Positions 47,199-64,000 of a stretch of DNA of 64,000 nucleotides are shown here, piece by piece. The stretch is from assembly GCA_964036275.1 (NCBI GenBank), contig OZ038438.1:992001-1056000 (forward strand), given 5' to 3'. Below the pieces are notes generated by a model, which was not told the origin of the DNA, did no database searches, and saw nothing but the letters and a program-made list of their open reading frames with translations. Position 1 is the first letter of the stretch. Every line of letters begins with the position of its first letter. A program made the translations under genes and the position numbers. Source of the DNA: Litoditis marina. Lineage: Eukaryota > Nematoda > Chromadorea > Rhabditida > Rhabditidae.

Positions 47199-49559
47199 GT
47201 TAGCCATTTTGAATTGGTTCCTTTCCTCGAGTCCCGTTGAATACATAAAATACTTCTAGAATGGTCATGAGCTACAATCATTTACAACGGTTGCTTTCGC
47301 AATGAATAAATAAATGAGTGAACGGTGAGGTAATAAACTCTATTCTACCATAGAACAGAATTTGAGAACATCCACAAGAGGTATCAGCTATTGCTATTGA
47401 AATCGTCTCTTCGCACCCACTCTGTATAGTCCTGTGGCCATATTTTGTAAGCTCAAATAGCCGGGTTAGGTATTTGAACAAAATTTCAATAACCAAATTA
47501 TGATTGAGGGTACGATGTGTTTGATATGTGTTTTGGTAATCACGTGTAGGTTTGCCAGCACAAGCAAATTATATTACAACAATTACAACAAGTAACTAAG
47601 ATGTTTGTAAAACGCTTTTAGAATTTTGCTCGAATATCTTACCCGGCTACTTGAGCTTACAAAAACACGGCCACTGTTTTCTTTGTTTCCAGAATATTTG
47701 TTCGTGTAGGCTGTATGTTGTGCATGTATGTCCTGTGCAGTATTGCACTGATGTTGATGTGACGGTTTCAGTATTTCGCAACTTGTTTTCGCTGTGTTTT
47801 GGTCGTTGGGTAATTGAGTTGTACTACTTGACTCGCTGTTGACAAGCTGTGTTCTGCAGAATGTATTGAACTGCCGTCATTTGCTTCTACGTATGACATG
47901 GAACTTCAGTACTTTCATGTTATCACTTCTCATCCACATATTCAGTTTGCCATCACTCATCACTAGCTTCATTTCACCCTCATTGAATCAGTAAAACTTA
48001 GTTCCCGGGTTAGGTACCGTTTTAGTACGTGCTCTATTCTCTCTCGTTCTGTACATCTCTCTCTCTCTCATTTTCTTGTTCTCTCTCCCTTTATCACGCT
48101 CTATTTTTGTCTCGTGCCTCCTCTCATGCGGATGCCGTGTTTTGCCTTTCAATGTGGCGCCCCCCTCTTCATTTCATTTCTATTTCCGAGTTCGTTTTCC
48201 CCTCCGTTCCCCCAAATCTGTCCCCAATTTCTGAAGTCGCTGCAGTTTCTCACACGGATTAGCCGTCACGTTCGCCATTTTTCTGAAATTTCATATCGCT
48301 GAAGATTAATTCTTCTCAATCTCTAGCTCGTATTTCCTTCCTAACAGTAACAACCTATGGTGCCCTTTTGAACTCGAGTCAGCTCGAGTTGAGGTAGAAC
48401 ATGGATCCAAGTTCTTTTATCCGTACAATAATGATGTCATATCCGAGAATACCTTGAAATCTCTCTCATTTTGTTCGACTGGTTAGGGGGGATAGTTATA
48501 AATTTGAACCCATTCGCCAATGTCTAAACTGCCGTCCTCCAATTGGGTGGTCCGTCGTTTTGTACGTGGGTGTTCCTACGTTCGCTGCCGTTGCCGCAAA
48601 TAACCAGTTTCTATTTCCGATATTTGTCAGTCGGCAAATAATCCTCATAGTCGGCTCCACTGTGTGCAGTGACTTGTAGATGGATAATCCGGCTCTCGCA
48701 GTTTGTCACTTCTCAATTTCCCCTCGCGTCTTGCATAAAATGTAGTCATCCTCTGTATTGCGTCAAATCTCTTCTGCAAAATCCTTGCCTTCACCTTCAC
48801 AAACCACCAGCTAACAAACCTACAAGTGCAATAGATCACAAAGTCTTTTATAATCAGATATTTATTTTACTTTTAGTTGTCTACTTAATGGGTTTGTAAC
48901 TTTGTCTATCACTTGTTCTGTACTTATTTCTATGTCAGTTCTTCTCGCAGCAGCACAGTTTTCGACTACGCCTTCGAGGGGGAAACAGCTGATCGCTGCC
49001 TGGTCATGTGACTCTTGTTTTCTATCTCATAACTTATCCGCTGCCCTTCCGAAATCCCCATGCGCCAGTCGATCTGCCCCGAAATGTTCTGCCATATTTA
49101 TTGGAATGAACTGTATTTCATAGTCTTTGTCAAAACAAAAGGCGGCAGCCTACTGTAGGTCTTATATTTTTCGAATTCTAGAAGAAAGCGAGAACCAATA
49201 TATATATATTTCCTTCCATCTGTAGACCCTTAAAGTAACAGTCACGTTTTCTAATGTCTTTCATTGAAATCAAAATTTTACTGGACAGTATTCATGCTGT
49301 CCAAAAGCTTTCAGAAAACACGTGAGAGTTCCTACGGTACGTGTTGACGGGCGCGTGGCACGGACTATATGGGAATCTTTTGTTTTCAATCGCGGCTCCT
49401 TTGGGGCCAAGGAAGGCAGAAAACAAGCATGTTGGTGGGCAGCGGGACTGACAAATGGCTGGCGCCCGCGTGTCATTTCAATCGCACCTCGTTCCCAATG
49501 CGCCAGCCGCTTTTTATTATTTGTTTGCTTATTTGACATTTCGCCCTGTCTTCCGGTGT

Positions 49560-49730
49560 CGCTGCCACCACTTCAACCAATCCCTAAAAAACCTCATGAG
49601 ATACCTCATGAGCAGTATCTCATGAATTTCTCATGATATTTTGTTGATTTCAATGCTACAACTTAGAAGTTAGCTTATGACGTCCTCATGAGATTCTCAT
49701 GAGGTTTGGAAAATTTCTACGCCGCCTGGC
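49560..49730 (+). mobile_element. TCATGA-rich MITE (family E), copy 3
   Basis: Rich in CTCATGAG, with a right end TTTCTACGCCGCCTGG. The left end is degenerate (only CAATCCCTAAAA is kept). Confidence 0.75.
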
Positions 49731-52700
49731 CCACTTTACTAGTGATCCTCACACCAAAATAGAAGAGGAGTAGAGGTGCTGAATTACGTTGTGCGGTTCG
49801 TTTTCGGCTCTGCACTCACGCGAACACTTTCTATTCACGTTATGGAACACGTGAACCTCATTTGCAATATCAGATGGTCTTAGAAAGATTCCATTGCAGG
49901 AGAGATAATAGTATATACCTCTCGAACTGACGAATGTGAAAGAAACGTGTACTTTTCATTGTATGGGTGTTATGAACATGAGCGCATCAAAATTTGGCAA
50001 AAAACATGATCTCGACTAGCTGCTTGTTTTTCGTTAATGAACCTCCCTGCGATTATTGTTCATCGGCTGTAGTGTAATATGGGTAGAGGACGGGATACAA
50101 AGATCCGAAAGCTCTCGAAAGTTTGTAAGTGACGAAAAACGGCCTAAAAAATTCAGCTTCCTACTGTAGAGAGCGATTTCGAAAGTGTGAGAACTTCACT
50201 AGAAGTAAGCTATGTAGTCAGGTAGAGCGTGAAAGGGGTAATGTCAATAATGTTCATATGTTTGACGTGACTATACATTTAGAAGTAGTTCACATTCAGT
50301 TTTGGCCAAACAGCGTTGCCATTCCATACTATCTACCGGTTCTGACTCTCGAATCGTTGCCAGTATTCGTATTGCGGTAGATCAGGCGCACAACCTGTTA
50401 TGTGTGGCGGTTCGCGTGGTTCCAGTCATTCTATTTGCCAATTCACGGATTATGTTTCGCACCTTCCACCCTTCCAGCATGGACCGCCATTCTCCCTACC
50501 ACAATGATCTCCCTCCCTTATCTTCAGCGGCTCTCTCTCTTTCTCTCTCTCTTTCTTCCTCTCCCTCCCTCTGGTCGTTTCTATTGTTCTATGTATAATA
50601 CTTTCTCTTATTTTCCGGATGATACATTTGTATGGTGAATAGGCTTTTCGCCGCCAACTGCCGCATAGATAGTGCTTTTAGTGAATAAATTAATGGAATT
50701 GTCGGACAATTCAATTTGTAGCAGCATTTATTCCGTCGCCTCTCTTTGTTGCTTCTATCCTCAGTCAAATCAAAAAGTATGATACAAAATATCGTATTCA
50801 TGACGAAACCTCTATTGTTAGTGTATTGTACCTCTTAGGAATCACTCGCACTAACGTGATTCACAATAAGGTTAAAGCCTTAATGTTAATGTAGGTATCC
50901 GGACCATTTCCGTGATATCCATTGTACAGCCGATACGATGTAAACCATATACATATATAGTCTTCTTCACAAGAAGGAACAGGGTGCTAATCGCTAACTA
51001 GCCTGTCCTGTTATCACTTTGCCTGCCGCCAAATTACATTCCATGTGACATATATTTCGGAATGATGTAGATCAGAGTGACTGTGAGAAGAGTTCTCATA
51101 TCTGCTTTTATGTTTAATACTTTGTAATCGAATCTTTCTCTATACTCAGACCGGGGTAGGGTGTCTTTGCATACATACATGCTAGCACGAATTGAGTGAA
51201 CTAGACGGAAATCCTTTGCTCTCCTCATACCACCTCGGACCAATAAAGTTTGTTAAGTTGTTTAAAGTTTATTCTTGAATCTTGAACTAATAATGTTTCA
51301 AAAACTTCAGCTCCTTTTGTATCATATTAGCACCGCAAACGAATCTCTAACTTGTATTCAAACGGAGTCTTCCACATCTGCCTCAGAATAGACAATTATA
51401 ATGTCTCCAGAATCATTCTAACATTTTATATGAAAGAAAGTGGGTTTTTTGTCTTGAGACGCCCTCATTTTACACAGTAGCGGACAGGCGGTCGACTCTA
51501 GTCCTTGATCATTTCTGGCATTTGTTCAGGCAGATATTACTCATAGTCGGCGCCTCATATTTTCTATTTGAACAAGATTCTTGTCGCTCGAGTCAGTTTG
51601 CCTACATTTCATGTCTTGTTACGCATGCTACCTTCGCAATGAATAGAATACAGTTCTTTCCTGGAAACGGAACATTGTTGGAGTACCAGAGATCATTTCA
51701 GAGAATTACAATAGTATCATGAATTTGTGCGCATAAGCTTATGACAATAACATTTTCGAACATTTGGCATAGGAATCAGTGGTAATCGACGACGACGACC
51801 TACAAGTTGAGCTCTCTTCTACACGAAATGTTGAAACCTTATTATAAGACCATACTGATGAACGGAAAATATAGAACGGCAGTCTATATTCTTCTCTGCA
51901 GTCTTGGTATGTCTCGATGTGCTTGGTTTTCTCATGTGTGAGTCCAGTAAAATAGCTAAGTTTCAACTTTAGTTAATCACACGAAAATAGTAAATCTTAT
52001 AATACGGGAAACATCTATTCAAGTAAGGTATCCTTAGAGTTTAGAATTGTGATGGGAACTTAATTCAGTACTAGTTCGACGGCTACTTCTGAAAAGAAGG
52101 AAAAGTAAAAAAGTAACTTTTCGTCTCTGTTGTTCGGTCGTCATCGAGACTTGTTATTCGCTGTTCATCTATTGAATATTGGGAACTCTCAACCACTTAT
52201 TTTGTGGCCCGCGTAGTCAAGTTGTGTGCACATATCCACATTCACACATATCCACATTCAACTAACACATTTCCTTCATTCTTAGTTCTCAGACTACCTC
52301 ATTCATCCACACAGAAATCATTCACTAAATGACTCTGTATTAACCGCCTCCGACCTTAAATGTAACAAACTTTCGTGGATTCTTTTAAGTTTCACTTTGA
52401 TTTGCTTCAATACTGGCTTTTGTCATTTATTCTGAAGATTATCGGTAGGTTCTATCATCAGCACACACTCATGAAAGCCGCTAGGGCGTTCTAAATGAGA
52501 GAAAGTTTTTCGTTGTTTTATATCTCATTAGTGTCCTGTAACGCTCATGTTTCTTAAGTAACACTTTTTGCACCAGGAAAGTCCTCACTTTTCCGGAAGT
52601 ACTGTATCTGAGAGCTGAGGTTCTGCTCTTTCATTTTTATTCGCAAATCAACGCCTCTCAGTCAGTTTATTGTTAGTTCTACCCAGTTCTTATTCGTATT

Positions 52701-52847
52701 TTCACCTATTCGTGCCGATTTCGGGCTATTTGTTCCAAATTTCTAATCTGTTGCTCACCGAATCGATTCCTTCCATCGTCTAGTTTGTGTTTGTTCAGCA
52801 CTGCGCGGCAGCAGCAGCCACATTCATTTCCGGAGTCGCGTCGGGTC

Positions 52848-59959
<7,112 letters not shown>

Positions 59960-62828
59960 CTCCTTTAGCCCCCCTAGTCCAACTCCCTCTCTCAGTCACA
60001 GCTGTTGTGAGTTAGACACGGATAATGTCGTCCTGTCCTATCTCCCAACGGTTTCAGCCGAGTCATTCTCACCTCACAGAGTTGTTTCCAAACAGACTTT
60101 TCCCTCTTTTCTAGGTACATTACGTCTGTCTTACACCTAATCCCACTGAATTACATGTCTAACCGACAGGCCCTCGTTGCTCACCCAATCTATCCATGTT
60201 GTTTGTCTTACACGTCATATTGAACTGGTATGCAGTATTGTCACTAGTAACCTGCTCCAATCTGCGTCTCCTAGACAGCACACTCTCTAGCGCCGTCTGA
60301 CTGGCTGGTGCGGTGACCTGAGCAATGCCGATTGGGGCGCGGTTGTAGTTTGGTGTGTCTGCTCTCTTTCAATATGGCTGCTATGAGTTGGTGGCCGTCT
60401 TTTGTACATAGTTGGCTCTTTTATGATTCCTTTCTTGTTAGTCTTCCGATAGTCTATCGGCCCTGTGATTTGAGCCCGTTGATCATTAGCCCAGTGCCTT
60501 GCTTGCACCCTCGTCTCTCATGTAATCAAACTTTTTCTCCCTTGAGAAACCCGTGTGATTCGTCAGTCTTCCTCGTCATTCGTCCTCTACAACTGCGAAA
60601 TTTTAAATCTTCTCCAAATTTAGGTCCATGTTAGATAAAATTTGAAAATAATTCCCCGACTACTTTTTCTATCGGACCAGGACGAGTGATGCTGTACCCT
60701 TTTCATGATTCGACCAATTACACGTTTTTATGGAAATTGTTTTCACAAGGTGTGCCCATACCGGTGTCTAACATGATTGTATATGTTTTTGTGCATCATT
60801 GAGAACCAGATGTCTATTTTGTGTCTGATAAGAAGAATTTACGACTACAGCCGATATAAAGATGGAGACTATGTTCTTGTTCGAGTTGTTTGTTGGTTGG
60901 CAGAAGTCAGCTCTGAGGAAACCACACATTATTGCCGATGAGTCGGGGATATATGTGAGAACGTGCGTCAGAGTAGTTGAGAGGTGAGGTGGTGGGCCGG
61001 GGAGGCACACATTTCAAAAGTCGGCTGCCCCATACAACCGTGTTCCTCTATTTATGCTGAATTTACTACGCATCTACTTTGTATTTCTTGTTTGCCTAGG
61101 TAAGACTATTTGTTAGAACCGAAAAAGTGTTCAAACAGTGTGTTCCATTCGTAAAAACTACTTATCTTTCAAGAAGCAATATCTTCAGTTTGCACCCGAT
61201 CTTTATTATTTTCACGCTGATACCTTTGACGTAGCAGAGAATTGGTTGGTTAGCCGCACCTGACAAATCTTGATAAAAGGTCGCAAACATTCGCTTTCGG
61301 CAAAAAAGACTACATTCACTTATGAGAAAGACTAGAAAAATGAAATTACTCTGAAAAAAATATGTGTTCAACTGGTAATATTGCATGTATTTTTATTTTC
61401 AACGTTAGCGTTGGCAGGGTTATGTGAATGTTACGACGACTGTTCGAAAAGAAGGGCTTGAAGCGTTTACGCTAGGGACATATATGATACTTCCAAAGCG
61501 ATCTTCATGATACATTCAGCCGAAAAACCACAACTGATCTTTGATTGCTCTCGGAAAGTTTAAAAAAGATCCTGAAACAAACAAAGGCATGAGAGGACTT
61601 TTGTGAATTCATCTTACCGGAAAACTTTGTACGTGAATTCCATTCTCAGTTCGAGACTTGAATTGTGCCTGCACTATGTGCTATTTGTCGAGAACCTGAA
61701 TGACCTACTCTACCAAAGTCCGCATACTACTTCAGAGCGATGTAAAAATATTTCAGGTCGATTCTGCCTATGTAGCCCGCACGGAGCCTCTCATCACTCT
61801 ATTTCTCACTCCGTTCCCACTCACAGCAATTGTACCGCCTACTCCTACGAACAATGCCCTCTCGGTATGGTTTGTAGTTTGATAGGATTGAGTTTACTGC
61901 TTTCAATTCGTATTACGTATATAAATACTTGCAACAAAAAAGGAAAAGGGGACGTTAGTCTACTATAGTGGGTGCCAAATTTATATATCTGTCTCTCGCC
62001 GGAATCGAACCTGTAGGCAAAAGATTTGTGCGTACACAGCGGAAAGTCAGATATACAGTATCCTCCCGCCTTCCCGTTGGCAACGACTATATACTACCAC
62101 TGTACAGTTCTATATATCTCGCTTATGCAAAAACTAAAATCATCGAGGCACATACGTCCAATAAAAAGCTCACACTTCTCGGTCTACGTTTCCTTAGACT
62201 CATAATAGAACACAGAGTACTAGGTTGAATGATGCTTAGAATTCTCAACGAGTTGCGACAGAGAAAAACAAGCAATTAAATTAATAAGTATCCAAGCTGG
62301 TTTTTCCTTGATTCCGGGGTTTCATGCGAAATTCTTCAACTAATAGTTGGTGACCATCTATAGTCCATGTGGTGTGTTGCAGCTCTCGGCTGCCAGTCGG
62401 TGATTCGTTTCAAAAGCGATCGCGAGCTGTACCGGCAATGCGAATTCCTCGCCAAAGCGGCTCCCGCTGTACTGGATCGAGGGTCACGATTCAGTCTGCG
62501 ACATTGGTTGGTCAGGACGAGAAAACTGAGATTGTGAATAAATATTTAACTTGTTGTCAAATGTGCTTCTACACATTCCTCAAGCATTTGAAGCAGAGTT
62601 TCACGTTAATCTCCAATAAGGAATGACAAAAAAGACGAAAAAACATAATTCATCTCAAATAAACACATGGTACAGACATATTTGATCGTCTTTTAGACGT
62701 AGTTGCTCACATATGATAAATAAATAACAGCAAACTCAAAAACGGCGGCTATTCGGAAGCTCAGAACAAAGAACTGAACAACAGTTAATATTGTAAGTAA
62801 GTGTTGTGAGTAAACAAGACTAGCGGCA
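59960..62828. other. Convergent spacer between phosphatase and aminotransferase genes
   Basis: Begins with pyrimidine-rich sequence that is probably 3' UTR of the phosphatase. No AATAAA was found close to either stop. It contains a diverged SINE (61966-62085). Open frames are unconvincing. Confidence 0.5.
61966..62085 (-). mobile_element. Diverged tRNA-derived SINE
   Basis: The minus strand has a B-box GGTTCGATTCC and a head containing GGATACTGTATATC, similar in arrangement to the other SINE copies. The A-box is not evident. Confidence 0.5.
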
Positions 62829-63893
62829 TCAGTTGTGTTGTTTCAAGAACTCTTTCATCCATGCGGCCAACGTTTCAGTTTCCGTCAGCGTCACCGCGTT
62901 GTAAAGAGAGGCACGTATCCCTCCCACCGATCTATAAACAAATGTTCTACACCCACAATTTTGAGAATATTCACAGCAACGTTGTGTGATTGAAACAGCA
63001 GGGGACATTGGTTATGATTCGCTTTCCACGAGAGTCAAAGTAACCACTTTTCCGCCTCGAACAATTTTATCTGGGCTATCCTGAAATAATCGAAATGGAG
63101 AATTCAATATTCAAGAACAAACTGTGCATCAAATGCAGAAAGGTGAGTTTTTCACCTCATCTATATCATGTTCACACTAGGAATAATCGTACAAAATTGA
63201 GGGAAACGCGAATGGTGTTTCGAATCTGGAAACTCAGGGTAAATGCCTGGAATAATGGAAAGTACCTGTGACCCTTGAGGCTGATCATGTTCCGGTCCTG
63301 GGCTCCTTTGAGGAAGGCGGCTTCTAGATCATCGTCTCCCTTCGGACCACCCACGCGGAAACAGACGTTCATTCGACTGCGGTAGACCGGATCCACGTTG
63401 CAATGGTAGAAGCCGTTGGAAGAGTCAATGATCGAATAGATCATTTCCGCCTTTTTCTGCAATCAAACAAACAATACTCGAGGAATGGTAAATTATAGGG
63501 GTGCTACTCGAAAAAAGTGTATGAGGACCGTTTTCTTTTATACTCTGTGTTTGTAGTTCGGTTGGTAGGCAAAATTGGTCGGGCAATCTGCGTACAATTT
63601 ATACTATCACATTCACTATACTATCTTCTACGCTTGAATGCATCGTAATCGAATGGCAGAAAAGTACAAAAGTATACATATTTTTGTTCTAGTATGTGAC
63701 CCTGTTCACCACATCAGTTGAGAAAACCCAGTGTACAAGAAACGTGGCTTATGCTCGAAACTACGCCGGAATATAAACTATCTAGCAGAATGGGCGATCA
63801 TAGCATGTATCACCAACCTGGTTGGCACTGGTAATAGCGCTGACACCACCCTGTTCATCTATCCATTTCAGAACGAGATTCGTCAGGTAGATT
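62829..63893 (-). CDS. PSAT1: Phosphoserine aminotransferase, C-terminal part
   Basis: Three exons in transcription order: 63893-63818, about 63456-63267, 62931-62829 (TGA). Together they encode about 122 residues; the family is about 370, so the N-terminal two thirds, including the PLP lysine, lie beyond the right edge. Recognisable parts are [67 protein letters not shown] and [15 protein letters not shown], the family's closing signature whose Arg and His residues help bind the phosphate and cofactor. The enzyme makes 3-phosphoserine from 3-phosphohydroxypyruvate and glutamate in cytosolic serine synthesis. Splice phases agree. It is transcribed toward the phosphatase gene. Confidence 0.93.
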
Positions 63894-64000
63894 CTGAAAT
63901 GACTAGTGAGGCGTGCGTCACAAACTCCTCTCTCGGTCTCCAAAGAACGAAAAATTGTTACATCTGATAACTTTTGTTGCATAGTCATTCTCAAAAGCAT

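Larger units (their letters stand above)
33953..52796. other. ~19 kb without a recognised gene
   Basis: Dominated by MITEs, SINEs, CT-rich tracts, microsatellites and AT-rich unique DNA. Isolated exon-like pieces are entered separately (38777, 40453, 42104, 47132). A GC-rich stretch at about 49320-49510 is open on both strands but has no splice sites or family resemblance. Part of this region may be 5' introns of the phosphatase gene. Confidence 0.5.

Noticed and set aside
49270..49636. Overlapping frames on both strands in a GC-rich stretch
   Set aside because: Both strands are open, neither has splice partners or a recognised motif. It could be a repeat; evidence is too thin to call.
51522..51722. 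Acceptor-like site followed by a 60-codon frame ending in TGA
   Set aside because: The acceptor is fair, but the peptide is not recognised and no upstream exon fits its phase with confidence.

Overview
The window is animal nuclear DNA. Its genes are split by many short-to-medium introns (mostly 200-1,000 bases, GT-AG, acceptors mostly of the TTTCAG/TTCCAG type). Coding exons are GC-richer than the AT-rich introns and spacers, and short foldback transposons, tRNA-derived SINEs and simple repeats are everywhere. No prokaryotic, viral or organellar gene was seen. Acceptor style, a secreted LU/Ly-6 protein of a kind common in nematodes, and a heavy-chain-independent type of SLC7 transporter point to an ecdysozoan, most likely a nematode with fairly long introns. 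This placement is an inference, not a proof.

Layout, left to right: a tandem satellite and a perfect 51-base inverted repeat (1-1220); a minus-strand gene for a single-pass membrane protein with one Ig-like and one EGF-like domain, resembling a neuregulin/EGFR-ligand precursor (1522-5360, 5' end unresolved); a repeat-bearing spacer; a complete 14-exon plus-strand SLC7 amino-acid transporter (11672-18465); a convergent minus-strand Cys-rich terminal exon with polyadenylation signals (18580-18896); a minus-strand Snail/Scratch-type zinc-finger gene (20402-23025, possibly with a first exon near 28.0 kb); an 8-exon plus-strand secreted LU-domain gene (29627-33826); about 19 kb with no recognised gene but four orphan exon-like or secreted-like pieces (33953-52796); an 8-exon plus-strand SCP/CTDSP-type phosphatase with a long N-terminal region and a candidate alternative first exon (52848-59959); and the C-terminal third of phosphoserine aminotransferase on the minus strand (62829-63893), running off the right edge.

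These genes look like independent transcription units, not an operon or system: cell signalling (EGF-type ligand, zinc-finger repressor, RNA polymerase II CTD-type phosphatase), amino-acid transport and serine synthesis. The exon models were built by hand from splice sites and reading phase. Every junction in the six main models is phase-consistent. The least usual features are the Ig-EGF-membrane gene, a transporter lacking the heavy-chain cysteine, several foldback transposon families (one nested insertion has its empty site elsewhere in the window), and the alternative phosphatase exon flanked by 32-base direct repeats.
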